A stretch of 8,348 nucleotides of DNA. Origin: Synechococcus sp. PL34863bin_39. Its GTDB lineage: Bacteria; Cyanobacteriota; Cyanobacteriia; PCC-6307; Cyanobiaceae. The stretch covers positions 1 to 8,348 of the forward strand of contig WTHL01000036.1 of the NCBI GenBank assembly GCA_011523155.1, written 5' to 3'. A program made the translations under genes and the position numbers. This document shows, in pieces, positions 1 to 8,348 of this stretch. The first letter of the stretch is position 1, and each line of letters begins with the position of its first letter. The notes below the pieces were generated by a model. The model saw only the letters and a list, made by a program, of their open reading frames with translations. It did not search any database and had not been told where the DNA came from.

Positions 1-722
1 GGGCGTCCGGCCACGATGATCAGGTCGCTGCGTTGCAGGCCCTGGGTCATGGCATCCAGGTCGTAGAAGTTCACCGGGATGCCTGCCACCGAGGTGCCCA
101 GGGAGCGACTCTCGATTTCGTTGAAGGTGCTGGTGAGAATCTCCGCTGTCGGCGTCAGCCCCTTGGTGGGCTTTTCCTGGCTGATGGCGAAGATCGTCTG
201 TTCAGCTTTGTCCAGCACCTGCTCCATCGGCAGGCTCTGGTCAAAGCCCAGCTGAATCACCTCGTTGCCGGAGCGGATCAGCTGCCGGCGGAGGAACTTG
301 TCCATCACCAGGCGAGCCACCTGCTCGATCGAGGCTGTGGAGGCCACCCGCTCGACCAGTTCCACCAGTCGGCTGCTCCCTCCGACCTTGTCCAGGGACC
401 CCGTGTCCGCCAGCCAGGCGGTCATGGCGGTGAGGTCGGTGGGCTTGCCCTGACTGTGGAGCATCACCGCCGTGCGGAAGATCTCGCGATGCGCATTCAG
501 ATAGAAGGCCTCCGGCTGCAGCACATCGGCCACACGCCCGATCGCGTCAGGGTCGAGCAGGATGCCGCCCAGCACAGCCTCCTCCGCCTCCAGGTTCTGG
601 GGGGGGACTGAATCGGGCAGCGCTTCGAAACTGGGTTCATCGCGCGAGCGACCTTTGCCGAAGCCGCGCTGGCCTCCTTCTGCGGACTCGCCGCCTGGTT
701 CAGTGAAGGGGGCGGTCACCAT
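1..722 (-). CDS. dnaB: Replicative DNA helicase DnaB, N-terminal part (runs off window)
   Basis: DnaB is the hexameric helicase that unwinds DNA at the replication fork and recruits primase. The window holds the first 240 residues. After a Gly/Arg-rich leader of about 38 residues comes the DnaB N-terminal domain: PPQNLEAEEAVLGGILLD at about 40-57, then the conserved helices to about 140. A linker helix follows, and then the start of the RecA-like ATPase domain, with DLDAMTQGLQRSDLIIVAGR at 221-240. The window ends exactly where the Walker A loop should begin, so the ATPase core cannot be examined, nor can a possible intein; some cyanobacterial DnaB proteins carry one near this point. The ATG at 722-720 is chosen because it is the first Met of the reading frame. 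I see no clear Shine-Dalgarno. The gene lies 98 bases downstream of rplI on the same strand, a common cyanobacterial pairing, with a terminator-like hairpin between them. Identity is very sure; the exact start is less so. Confidence 0.96.
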   Translation of the reverse strand, partial: MVTAPFTEPGGESAEGGQRGFGKGRSRDEPSFEALPDSVPPQNLEAEEAVLGGILLDPDAIGRVADVLQPEAFYLNAHREIFRTAVMLHSQGKPTDLTAMTAWLADTGSLDKVGGSSRLVELVERVASTASIEQVARLVMDKFLRRQLIRSGNEVIQLGFDQSLPMEQVLDKAEQTIFAISQEKPTKGLTPTAEILTSTFNEIESRSLGTSVAGIPVNFYDLDAMTQGLQRSDLIIVAGR

Positions 723-744
723 GGCGGTCGGCCGTAGAAATGCG

Positions 745-788
745 AAAACCCACTCTGGCGCACACCGGAGTGGGCAACAGAGTGGGTT
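745..788 (-). terminator. Hairpin terminator after rplI
   Basis: A perfect 11-base inverted repeat (AACCCACTCTG at 747-757 against CAGAGTGGGTT at 778-788) is followed, in the minus-strand direction, by a run of four T. This is the form of an intrinsic terminator for transcripts leaving rplI. The stem is strong but the U run is short, so termination may be partial and some rplI transcripts may continue into dnaB. The loop holds a second copy of CCCACTC on the minus strand, which could pair with the same downstream arm in an alternative shorter hairpin. No U run follows in the plus direction. Confidence 0.6.
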
Positions 789-820
789 GTGACGGCCTCA
801 CAGGCTCGAGGGGTGATGAA

Positions 821-1279
821 TCAGTAGCTGACCACTTCGAGGTTGATTTCGGCAGTGACTTCGGAGTGGAGCTTGACGCTCACCTTGTATTTGCCGGTGC
901 GGTGAATGTCGGGAACGGTGATGTCGCGACGATCCACTTCCTTCTTGGTGGCGGCCTCAATGGCTTCGGCTACATCACCATTGGTGACTGTTCCGAACAG
1001 CACATCGTCATCACCGGTCTGTTTTTTGACGGTGAAGCGGCCGATGGTGTCGAGGGCGGTGCGGAAGGCAACGGCCTCTTCCTTGAGGGCGGCCTGGCGC
1101 TCGGCCTCCTTGGCACGACGGTGCTCCACCTGCTTCATCACGGCAGGGGTGACCGGCACCGCTTTGCCGAAGGGCAACAGAAAATTCCGGGCGTAACCGG
1201 GAGCCACTTCAACCAGGTCGCCATCCCGGCCGAGGCTGAGGACGTCCTCATTCAGAACGACTTGTACGCGCTTGGCCAT
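821..1279 (-). CDS. rplI: 50S ribosomal protein L9
   Basis: L9 binds 23S rRNA near the L1 stalk base and extends from the large subunit, helping to maintain reading frame. The protein is 152 residues, the usual length. The N-terminal RNA-binding domain shows the family signature [17 protein letters not shown] at 20-36. It is followed by the long charged connecting helix (about 41-75, rich in Lys, Glu, Arg and Ala) and a C-terminal domain ending LEVVSY. The ATG at 1279-1277 has an AAGGA Shine-Dalgarno ending 9 bases upstream, which supports this start. The gene begins 43 bases after the stop of the upstream desaturase on the same strand. I see no hairpin in that gap, so rplI may be partly co-transcribed with it. 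It ends 98 bases before dnaB. Confidence 0.98.
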   Translation of the reverse strand: MAKRVQVVLNEDVLSLGRDGDLVEVAPGYARNFLLPFGKAVPVTPAVMKQVEHRRAKEAERQAALKEEAVAFRTALDTIGRFTVKKQTGDDDVLFGTVTNGDVAEAIEAATKKEVDRRDITVPDIHRTGKYKVSVKLHSEVTAEINLEVVSY

Positions 1280-1322
1280 GGGGAACGATCCTTACGACGT
1301 CTTAATTGAGCGGTCAGCAACT

Positions 1323-2255
1323 TTACGATGCGACCGGTAAGCGGATGTGTCGGGCCAGGCCAAGGGCGCGCATCAGGCGGATGTGTTGCCAGGTCAGATC
1401 AATCTGGCCTGGCTGGAGCCCATGGCGTGCAGAGTGGGGGAAGGCATGGTGATTGTTGTGCCAGCCCTCGCCGAAGGTGACCGCTGCCACCCATCGGTTG
1501 TTGCGAGAGGCATCGCCGCTGTCGTAGGCCACGGTGCCCCAGCAGTGCGTCGCTGAATTCACCAGCCAGGTGACGTGATACACCAGCACCAGGCGCAGTG
1601 GGATGCCCCAGAGCACCAGGTCCCATCCGCCAGCCCCGGTGATGGAGCCGATCCAGAACAGCAGCAGACCAAGCGGAAGTTGCAGCAACAGAAAGTTGGT
1701 GTTGAGCCAGCGGTAGTAGGGGTCTGCCATGAGATCACCGCTCAGGCGGGGCACCGCCTGCATGGCAGGGATTGGTTGAAACATCCAGCCCATGTGGCTC
1801 CACCAGAAGCCCCGATGGCTGTTGTGATGATCAGCATCCGTATCGGAGAACTTGTGGTGGTGGCGGTGAAGCCCCACCCAGTCGATGGGTCCGTGCTGAC
1901 AGCTCAGGGCGCCGCAGGTGGCGAAGAAGCGCTCCAGCCATGGCGGCACACGGAACGAGCGATGGGAAAGCAGGCGGTGATAGCCGATCGTGACCCCCAG
2001 GCAGGCGGTGACCCAATACAGAATCAGCAGGGCGGTTGCGCCCTGCCAGCTCCAGTGCATCGGCAACAGGGCGACGACCGAGAGGGCGTGGATCGCGATC
2101 ATGAAGCCGATCGTTCCCCACCGCAACGTCTGATCGGCGGGAACGGGGGCATGGCCCAGGCGAGGTTCATGCAGGCGTTTGGCAAGGCCAGATGCCTTGT
2201 GCGAGGCTGCGGGCCTGCTCGGCGGAGATGGTGAAGTGACCCAAAGCGAATCCAT
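1323..2255 (-). CDS. desC: DesC-type acyl (Delta-9) fatty-acid desaturase, copy 1
   Basis: This is a membrane di-iron desaturase that most likely introduces the first double bond (Delta-9) into membrane-lipid acyl chains, a reaction central to membrane fluidity and cold acclimation. From the ATG at 2255 it is 310 residues, a normal length. The three histidine boxes that hold the two irons are intact: HRLLSH at 93-98, HRHHH at 130-134 and HNNHH at 266-270. The conserved NSATH is at 233-237. Hydrophobic segments lie at about 47-91 and 187-230, matching the four-helix desaturase plan. The frame stays open upstream to 2426, but the extra 57 residues are low-complexity, overlap the opposite-strand gene and look noncoding. 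The ATG at 2255 has a GGA six bases upstream. The protein is clearly paralogous to the desaturase at 3064-3975. The Delta-9 assignment rests on family resemblance; regiospecificity cannot be read from the sequence. Confidence 0.9.
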   Translation of the reverse strand: MDSLWVTSPSPPSRPAASHKASGLAKRLHEPRLGHAPVPADQTLRWGTIGFMIAIHALSVVALLPMHWSWQGATALLILYWVTACLGVTIGYHRLLSHRSFRVPPWLERFFATCGALSCQHGPIDWVGLHRHHHKFSDTDADHHNSHRGFWWSHMGWMFQPIPAMQAVPRLSGDLMADPYYRWLNTNFLLLQLPLGLLLFWIGSITGAGGWDLVLWGIPLRLVLVYHVTWLVNSATHCWGTVAYDSGDASRNNRWVAAVTFGEGWHNNHHAFPHSARHGLQPGQIDLTWQHIRLMRALGLARHIRLPVAS

Positions 2256-2305
2256 CGCTGATCCGAAATCTTTTCGTAACGATAGTCGATCTGAATCCGT
2301 ATCAA
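2256..2305. promoter_or_regulatory. Short divergent intergenic region between desaturase copy 1 and the HTH-like gene
   Basis: These 50 bases (about 125 if the plus-strand gene starts at the ATG at 2381) must carry the start signals for a leftward desaturase and a rightward unknown gene. On the minus strand a TTGATA (2305-2300) is followed 15 bases later by TATCGT (2284-2279), a sub-optimal -35/-10 pair. On the plus strand the only -10-like match is GATAGT at 2281-2286. The segment is A+T-richer than its surroundings. A promoter role is inferred from gene layout rather than from strong motifs. Confidence 0.3.
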
Positions 2306-3063
2306 GTGGGCAACTCTGACTCCTGCTCTGAATCCCTGGCCCGGGGGTATCGGGAGCGGCTTGCTGATGGCCGTCGCGCCATGGCCCATCTGGTGCATGT
2401 CTGGCATGAGCGCAATGGTTGGTCACACAAAGTGCTCCCGGCTCTGGCCGAGGCCCTGGACCTCGGCAGGGTTCACAACTCCCAGATTTCGAATCTCCGG
2501 AACGGCAAGCTCGCCGCGCCGGGCCCGGAGGTCTTTCTGGCTCTCGGCCAGGCGAATGCTGTTCTGCTGGCGGGTCTGGCCCCGATCCGTGATCACCTGA
2601 AGGAGGTGCATCCGGAGCTGCTGCAAGTGCTTGAGCAGGGACATCAGCCCCTGGTCAATGCGGCGGGGCAGCCTCTCGGTTCCGGTGCCCTGTTCGAGAT
2701 CTTTGTGGGTCTGGCACCGCTACCTCCGGGGTTTGACTGGCGCATCGATGCCGATGAAGCCTCAGCCCTCAGTGCAGCGTTGGCCGATCAGCTCTGCTCC
2801 GGACGCGGCTGGCGATTTTGCCGCGATCAGGTGATGAAGGCCTATTCGGTCACCAAGCCCCAGCGTCGCGAGCGCTTCGCCGCTGTGATGGCCGGGATGC
2901 GTGATTACACCGCCGAGGAATTGGATGGCGAACTGCTGGATCTGTTCGCGACGCATCAGGCCCTGGGCGGATCCGGTCAACATGGAGCTGAGGGATTTCT
3001 CGCTCAGCTTCGTGTCAGCGCTGTCAATCTTGGCCTCGGCGGACCGGTTCCTGACCCTGACGC

Positions 3064-3076
<13 letters not shown>
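2306..3076 (+). CDS. Unknown protein with a Cro/CI-like helix-turn-helix-looking segment
   Basis: I do not recognise this 256-residue protein as a named family. It is soluble-looking, with no signal peptide or membrane segment. Residues about 36-90 resemble an XRE/Cro/CI-type DNA-binding fold. A first helix around ERNGWSHKVLPALAEALDL is followed by VHNSQISNLRNGKL (57-69), whose SQIS-LRNGK pattern is like an XRE recognition helix, and then PGPEVFLALGQAN, like the closing helix. The remainder is helical and charged, with no catalytic motif that I can identify. The GTG at 2306 has no clear Shine-Dalgarno. An in-frame ATG at 2381 is an alternative but would remove a coherent N-terminal helix. The gene is divergent from one desaturase, and its last 13 bases overlap the 3' end of the other in convergent orientation. 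Its base composition resembles its neighbours, giving no sign of recent transfer. A role as a transcription regulator is only an inference. Confidence 0.75.
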
Positions 3077-3975
<899 letters not shown>

Positions 3976-4102
3976 GGACTTCTCCTTTGACCGAATCCAG
4001 CCTCTCGCAGGGAAACGTCCGTGCTTGCGGGTGGTCCGGTTGAGGAATTGAATGTAGGAGAGCGCTGCATGATGTAGCGACCGGTACGGATTTCTGGAGA
4101 CC
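3976..4102. promoter_or_regulatory. Divergent intergenic region between desaturase copy 2 and the PLP protein gene
   Basis: These 127 bases separate two genes transcribed away from each other, so promoters for both should lie here. I find only weak candidates. For the desaturase there is a minus-strand TACATT at 4056-4051. For the PLP gene, TTGCGG at 4024-4029 is spaced 17 bases from TTGAAT. Neither is convincing. No clear operator palindrome, riboswitch or terminator is visible; in particular I see no glycine-riboswitch-like structure ahead of the gcv genes. Confidence 0.3.
3981..3988 (-). promoter_or_regulatory. Strong ribosome binding site that fixes a TTG start
   Basis: Reading leftward, AAAGGAGA lies five bases before a TTG codon at 3975-3973. 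It is the clearest Shine-Dalgarno near either desaturase and decides the start of copy 2 in favour of TTG over the internal ATG at 3912. Confidence 0.65.
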
Positions 4103-5395
4103 ATGGCGTCAGAGCAGCGCGATTCTCTGGAGGCTCATCAGCGGGCCGAATCCCTTGTGGCTGCAGCCCGAGATCGTCTGCAACCCCAGGCGGCTGCCCG
4201 AACCGCCGCCGTGCGGGATCGGCTTGAGAAGGTGCTGAAGGCCTTTGCTGACGAGCGGGTCGGCACCCAGCACTTCGCATCGCTGACCGGCTACGGCCAC
4301 GGTGACCAGGGCCGTGAGGTGCTGGACAGGGTGTTCGCGCGCGTTCTGGGTGCTGAAGCGGCTGCGGTGCGCCTTCAGTTCGTGAGCGGAACCCATGCGA
4401 TTGCAGCGGCCCTGTTCGGCGTGCTTCGTCCGGGTGATCGCATGCTTTCGATCACGGGCCGTCCTTACGACACGCTGGAGGAGGTGATCGGTCTGCGTGG
4501 CGATGGGCAGGGATCGCTGGCGGAGTTCGGCGTCCTCTACGACGAATTGCCCCTGATGCCTGGGGGTGGCGTGGATCAGGCCGCGCTCGATGCAGCGTTG
4601 GCGATCCCCCGTCGTCTGATTCTGATCCAGCGCAGCTGTGGTTACAGCTGGAGGCCATCCCTGTCTGTGGCTGAGATCGGTCGGCTGTGCGAGCGGATCC
4701 ATGCCCGTCAGCCGGATTGCGTCTGTTTCGTCGACAACTGCTACGGCGAACTGGTGGAGCCGCAGGAGCCACCTGAGGTGGGGGCTGATCTGGTGGCAGG
4801 GTCTCTGATCAAGAACCTGGGGGGAACGGTTGCCCCCGGTGGTGGGTACGTGGCCGGGCGTGCGGATCTCGTTGAGCGGGCCTGCTGCAGATTGACGGCT
4901 CCGGGCATTGGCAGCGAAGGCGGCACGGGGTTTGACCTGCACCGCCTGGTGCTGCAGGGGTTGTTCCTGGCCCCGCAGATGGTTGCTGAGGCGCTGATCG
5001 GAGCTGATCTGGTGGCGGAAACCTTCGCGACTCTCGGATTTGCGGTGCAGCCGGCGGCCGGGGCGCCCCGCAGCGATCTGATCCAGGCCGTCCGGCTCGG
5101 TGACCCCGATGCGTTGAAACTGATCTGCCGCGCCTTCCAGGCCGCCTCTCCGATTGGCTCCTACCTCGATCCCGTGCCCGCTGCGATGCCGGGCTATGCC
5201 AGTGACCTGGTGATGGCCGGAGGCACATTCATCGATGGCAGCACCAGTGAGTTCTCCGCGGATGCGCCCTTGCGGGAGCCGTTCAACCTCTATGTGCAGG
5301 GCGGAACCCATCGGGCCCATGTGGACTTGGCTCTGGTGCGCGCGCTTGCGGCGCTCCATGCAGCAGGACTGGTGGAACTGCCCCAAACTGGGTGA
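4103..5395 (+). CDS. PLP-dependent methionine gamma-lyase-like ('aluminum resistance') protein
   Basis: This is a fold-type I pyridoxal-phosphate enzyme of the family annotated as methionine gamma-lyase-like or aluminum resistance protein, common in Firmicutes and cyanobacteria. Its physiological substrate is poorly established. The 430 residues show the family's features: HFASLTGYGHGDQGREVLD (57-75), the cofactor-phosphate region around QFVSGTHAIAAAL (92-104), the aspartate of VDNCYGE (D211, expected to contact the pyridine nitrogen) and the likely Schiff-base lysine in GSLIKNLGG (K237), followed by the Gly-rich TVAPGGGYVAG. The protein ends with an intact C-terminal domain. The ATG at 4103 has a close GGAG (4096-4099). 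The gene lies just upstream of gcvH with a 23-base gap, suggesting co-transcription with the glycine cleavage genes. A role in amino-acid or sulfur metabolism is therefore plausible but inferred. Family assignment is fairly sure; the reaction is not. Confidence 0.88.
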   Translation: MASEQRDSLEAHQRAESLVAAARDRLQPQAAARTAAVRDRLEKVLKAFADERVGTQHFASLTGYGHGDQGREVLDRVFARVLGAEAAAVRLQFVSGTHAIAAALFGVLRPGDRMLSITGRPYDTLEEVIGLRGDGQGSLAEFGVLYDELPLMPGGGVDQAALDAALAIPRRLILIQRSCGYSWRPSLSVAEIGRLCERIHARQPDCVCFVDNCYGELVEPQEPPEVGADLVAGSLIKNLGGTVAPGGGYVAGRADLVERACCRLTAPGIGSEGGTGFDLHRLVLQGLFLAPQMVAEALIGADLVAETFATLGFAVQPAAGAPRSDLIQAVRLGDPDALKLICRAFQAASPIGSYLDPVPAAMPGYASDLVMAGGTFIDGSTSEFSADAPLREPFNLYVQGGTHRAHVDLALVRALAALHAAGLVELPQTG

Positions 5396-5418
5396 GGTGT
5401 GTGCCCGTCCCCGGCCCC

Positions 5419-5808
5419 ATGGCCTTCGATTTCCCTGAGCAGTTCCGCTACGCCGACAGCCATGAATACGCCCATGCGGAGGGTGAATTGGTGCGCATCG
5501 GTCTGAGCGCCTTCGCTGTTGATCAGCTCGGTGACATCGTCTTCGTGGATCTGCCTGAAGTGGGTAGCAGCCTCAGCCGGGGCAGCAGTTTCGGGACCGT
5601 TGAATCCGTCAAGGCCGTTGAGGAGATGTATGCCCCCGTGAGCGGCGAGGTCGTGGAGCGCAACGAGTCGGTGCTGGCAAGCCCGGAAGAGCTCCAGAAC
5701 GATCCCCATGGCCAGGGCTGGTTGCTGGCGGTGCGTCCCTCCGATGCCAGCCAGTTGGAGGAGTTGATGGCTGCGGCCACTTACGCCGCCAAGGTGGCCG
5801 CGGCCTGA
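5419..5808 (+). CDS. gcvH: Glycine cleavage system H protein
   Basis: GcvH is the lipoylated shuttle that carries the aminomethyl group from the P protein to the T protein and is reoxidised by the L protein. The protein is 129 residues, the standard length. It shows the conserved core GDIVFVDLPEVGS (38-50) and the lipoyl site VESVKAVEEMYAP, with K65 as the modified lysine. These are followed by the hairpin region SGEVVERNESVLASPEELQNDP and the C-terminal GWLLAVRPSD. The ATG at 5419 matches the usual family N-terminus (MAFDFPEQFRYADSHEYA). GTG codons at 5392 and 5401 are in frame and could add nine or six residues. The 5401 GTG has a nearby GAGG, and the 5392 GTG overlaps the previous stop as GTGA, so translational coupling is possible. 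The gene sits between the PLP protein gene and gcvP, in the same frame as gcvP. Confidence 0.96.
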   Translation: MAFDFPEQFRYADSHEYAHAEGELVRIGLSAFAVDQLGDIVFVDLPEVGSSLSRGSSFGTVESVKAVEEMYAPVSGEVVERNESVLASPEELQNDPHGQGWLLAVRPSDASQLEELMAAATYAAKVAAA

Positions 5809-5874
5809 GGAACTTTTCTTAGAGTTCCCTTGCTTCGCGAGAGCGATTTGACTCAGCTCGAACAGCCTCTCTCC

Positions 5875-8348
5875 ATGCAGGGGACTGCGGTCAAGCTTTC
5901 GCCCTTTGTTCAGCGCCACATCGGTCCCAGTGAGGCGGATCAGCAGTCGATGCTGACCACCCTGGGTTTCGCTGATCTCGATGCCTTTCTGAACGCTGTT
6001 GTGCCCGGATCCATTCGGGATCCGGAGCCTCCGGCGGATGCCATGCCCTCGGGCTGCGGGGAGGCTGAGGCCCTCGCCGAACTCCGACGCATCGGGGGCC
6101 TCAACCAGGTGAAACGTTCGCTGATCGGCCTGGGTTATTACGACACGGCGACGCCAGCACTGATCAAGCGCCATGTTCTGGAGAACCCCTCCTGGTACAC
6201 CGCCTACACCCCCTATCAGGCAGAGATCGCCCAGGGACGGCTCGAAGCACTGCTCAATTTCCAGACCCTGATAAGTGAGCTGACCGGCCTTCCCATCGCC
6301 AACGCATCGCTTCTGGATGAGGCAACGGCCAGTGCTGAGGCAATGGGCCTCAGTCTTGGTGTCTGCAAACGCCCGGATGCACGTCGTTTCCTGGTGGATT
6401 CCTCTGTGCTGCCCCAGACCCTGGCGGTGTTGCAGACCCGGGCGGAGCCCCTTGGCGTGACCATCGAGCTGGAGGAGCCGCGGGCCTTCCGTTGGGATGA
6501 CGATGTGTTCGGCGTTCTGCTTCAGCTCCCGGGCCGTTGCGGACGTCTGTGGGATCCCACGGTGGTGATCGACCAGGCCCACGACCACGGGGCTTTGGTG
6601 ACGGTGGCGGTGGATCCGTTCGCCCAGGTGCTGATGGCACCCGTCGGTGAGCTGGGTGCGGATATTGCCGTGGGCAGTGCCCAGCGGTTTGGTGTGCCGA
6701 TGGCCGGCGGTGGACCCCATGCCGCCTTCTTCGCCACCCGGGATTCCTTCAAACGCCAGGTGCCCGGTCGGATCGTCGGCCAGTCCCGTGACGCCGAGGG
6801 GCGTCCTGCGCTCCGTTTAGCCCTCCAGACCCGCGAGCAGCACATCCGACGCGATAAGGCGACCAGCAACATCTGCACGGCCCAGGTTCTGCTGGCCGTG
6901 ATGGCGTCCTTCTATGCGGTGCATCACGGTCCTGATGGTCTGGAGGCGATCGCGAGACGCTTGGTGGCACTGCGGCGGCAGTTCGAGACGGGAATGCGCC
7001 AGCTCGGTTATGCCGTCGATGAGGCGTGTCGTTTCGACGGCGTCGATGTTTATTGCGACCAGGCTCCGGCTGTGCATCGCCTGGCGGCAGACCAGGGCTA
7101 CAACCTCAGGGTGCTTCCCGATGGTGCGCCTCTCGAACAGGCCGATGGGTTCGGTGTCAGCTTTGATGAAAACAGTGATCAGGGCGAGCTGGAGGCACTG
7201 CTGGCGGTCTGTGCCGCAGCCAAGGGCGAGCCTGGCCTGCCATCACGGCAGGCCCAACCGGTTCCGGACACCGAGCCTGGTGCGCTGAACGCGGTTCTGC
7301 CCGGGATTCCGTTGCGCCGGGGTCCGTGGCTGCAACAACGGGTGTTTCACGCCTATCGCAGTGAGACCGAACTGCTGCGCTACATCCAGCGCCTGGCGAG
7401 CAGGGACCTTTCATTGGTCCACAGCATGATCCCCCTGGGCAGCTGCACCATGAAGCTGAATGCGGCAGCGGAGCTTGCGCCCGTGAGCTGGCATGGCTTC
7501 GCGGCGCTGCACCCATTCGCTCCTGCTGCGCAGCTGGCGGGTCTGAAGCGCATGGTCGCTGACCTTGAAAGCTGGCTTGCTGCTCTGACCGGATTTGCCG
7601 GGGTGTCACTCCAGCCCAACGCCGGTTCCCAGGGGGAGTACGCAGGATTGCTGGTGATTCGGGCCTGGCACCGGTCGCGTGGCGACACGCGTCGTGATGT
7701 CTGTCTCATCCCCACCAGTGCGCACGGCACCAACCCCGCCAGTGCCGTGATGGCTGGGATGCGGGTGGTTCCGGTGGCCTGTGATGCGCAGGGCAACGTG
7801 GATCTCGCTGATCTGCGGTCGAGGGCTGAGGAACACGCGGATCGTCTGGCGGCCTTGATGGTGACCTACCCCTCAACCCATGGGGTGTTCGAGCCCGGAA
7901 TCCGTGAGATCTGTGCCTGCGTGCATGCCCATGGCGGGCAGGTGTATCTCGATGGCGCCAACCTCAACGCCCAGGTGGGGCTCTGCCGTCCCGGTGCCTT
8001 CGGTGCCGATGTCTGCCATCTCAATCTCCACAAGACCTTCTGCATTCCCCATGGCGGTGGTGGCCCCGGTGTGGGCCCCATTGGTGTTGCCGCCCACCTG
8101 TTGCCCTTCCTGCCCGGTCATCCCCTCGCCCACTGCGGCGGCGACCGAGGGATCAGTGCCGTGTCGGCCGCGCCATGGGGCAGTGCCGGCATCCTCCCCA
8201 TCAGCTGGATGTATCTGCGTCTGATGGGTCCCTATGGCCTGCGCAAGGCCACCGCCATTGCTCTCCTGTCCGCCAACTACCTGGCCCGCAGGCTGGATGC
8301 CCATTTCCCTGTGTTGTTCAGAGGCGAGGGTGGACTGGTGGCCCACGA
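5875..8348 (+). CDS. gcvP: Glycine dehydrogenase (decarboxylating), P protein (runs off window)
   Basis: The P protein is the PLP enzyme that decarboxylates glycine and passes the aminomethyl group to lipoyl-GcvH, releasing CO2. About 824 residues are present of an expected 950-990; the C-terminus lies past the window. Both halves of the single-chain form can be seen. The N-terminal half has [19 protein letters not shown] near the start and [20 protein letters not shown] and [14 protein letters not shown] after it. The second half has [14 protein letters not shown] (516-529), [10 protein letters not shown] (about 615-624) and the cofactor lysine in [17 protein letters not shown] (K720). No frameshift or internal stop is seen. 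The ATG at 5875 is chosen as the first Met before the conserved N-terminus. It lacks a Shine-Dalgarno, and a TTG at 5848 (adding nine residues) preceded by a weak GAGAG is a real alternative. The gene follows gcvH by 66 bases. A small GGAACT/AGTTCC hairpin lies just after the gcvH stop, but without a U run. Confidence 0.96.
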   Translation, partial: MQGTAVKLSPFVQRHIGPSEADQQSMLTTLGFADLDAFLNAVVPGSIRDPEPPADAMPSGCGEAEALAELRRIGGLNQVKRSLIGLGYYDTATPALIKRHVLENPSWYTAYTPYQAEIAQGRLEALLNFQTLISELTGLPIANASLLDEATASAEAMGLSLGVCKRPDARRFLVDSSVLPQTLAVLQTRAEPLGVTIELEEPRAFRWDDDVFGVLLQLPGRCGRLWDPTVVIDQAHDHGALVTVAVDPFAQVLMAPVGELGADIAVGSAQRFGVPMAGGGPHAAFFATRDSFKRQVPGRIVGQSRDAEGRPALRLALQTREQHIRRDKATSNICTAQVLLAVMASFYAVHHGPDGLEAIARRLVALRRQFETGMRQLGYAVDEACRFDGVDVYCDQAPAVHRLAADQGYNLRVLPDGAPLEQADGFGVSFDENSDQGELEALLAVCAAAKGEPGLPSRQAQPVPDTEPGALNAVLPGIPLRRGPWLQQRVFHAYRSETELLRYIQRLASRDLSLVHSMIPLGSCTMKLNAAAELAPVSWHGFAALHPFAPAAQLAGLKRMVADLESWLAALTGFAGVSLQPNAGSQGEYAGLLVIRAWHRSRGDTRRDVCLIPTSAHGTNPASAVMAGMRVVPVACDAQGNVDLADLRSRAEEHADRLAALMVTYPSTHGVFEPGIREICACVHAHGGQVYLDGANLNAQVGLCRPGAFGADVCHLNLHKTFCIPHGGGGPGVGPIGVAAHLLPFLPGHPLAHCGGDRGISAVSAAPWGSAGILPISWMYLRLMGPYGLRKATAIALLSANYLARRLDAHFPVLFRGEGGLVAH

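Noticed and set aside
33..611. Plus-strand open frame opposite dnaB
   Set aside because: The minus strand encodes a continuous, conserved DnaB N-terminus; the plus frame is composition-driven.
1575..2234. Plus-strand open frame inside desaturase copy 1, resembling a similar one at 3319-3990 inside copy 2
   Set aside because: The similarity between the two antisense frames is explained by the paralogy of the desaturases on the real coding strand. Neither looks like a protein.
2256..2426. N-terminal extension of desaturase copy 1 up to the first Met at 2426
   Set aside because: The 57 extra residues have no desaturase resemblance and would overlap the opposite-strand gene; the ATG at 2255 gives the normal family length.
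4109..5386. Long minus-strand open frame of 425 codons opposite the PLP protein gene
   Set aside because: The translation is Gln/His/Arg-rich with no family features, while the plus strand encodes a clear PLP enzyme. It is a by-product of high-G+C codon usage.
5809..5828. Possible terminator between gcvH and gcvP
   Set aside because: The stem is only six base pairs and lacks a following U run, and the two genes are expected to be co-transcribed.
5290..6720. Long minus-strand open frame of 476 codons opposite gcvH and the start of gcvP
   Set aside because: It spans two well-identified genes and their gap on the other strand and has no recognisable domain.
6946..6953. GCGATCGC octamer (HIP1-like cyanobacterial palindrome)
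   Set aside because: I noticed one copy, inside gcvP, so there is no enrichment to report.

Overview
The window looks like chromosomal DNA from a marine picocyanobacterium of the Synechococcus/Cyanobium group. I infer this from the high G+C content, the protein style, and the gene neighbourhood: rplI-dnaB beside DesC-type desaturases, a methionine gamma-lyase-like PLP protein and gcvH-gcvP. From memory, that neighbourhood is typical of marine Synechococcus and Prochlorococcus. Species cannot be fixed from sequence reading alone.

Left half, mainly minus strand. Reading in the direction of transcription, the order is a DesC-like fatty-acid desaturase (3975 to 3064), a second paralogous desaturase (2255 to 1323), ribosomal protein L9 (rplI, 1279 to 821) and the N-terminal 240 residues of the replicative helicase DnaB (722 to the window edge). 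A hairpin with a short U run separates rplI from dnaB. Between the two desaturases lies one plus-strand gene of unknown function (2306 to 3076). It carries a Cro/CI-like helix-turn-helix-looking segment. It is divergent from one desaturase and overlaps the 3' end of the other by 13 bases.

Right half, plus strand. A PLP-dependent protein of the methionine gamma-lyase-like ('aluminum resistance') family is followed closely by gcvH, the lipoyl carrier H protein of the glycine cleavage system. Next comes gcvP, the glycine decarboxylase P protein, which is cut by the window end after about 824 residues. The three genes probably form one operon. GcvP decarboxylates glycine and GcvH receives the aminomethyl group on its lipoyl-lysine. 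The T and L proteins are not in the window. In cyanobacteria this pathway handles photorespiratory glycine and supplies one-carbon units.

Most of the window is ordinary core genome. The points most worth a second look are the HTH-like orphan between two desaturase paralogues, the lack of a visible terminator between a desaturase and rplI, and the fact that gcvH and gcvP share a reading frame separated by a single stop codon. I see no convincing mobile element, CRISPR array, RNA gene or new defence-type system.
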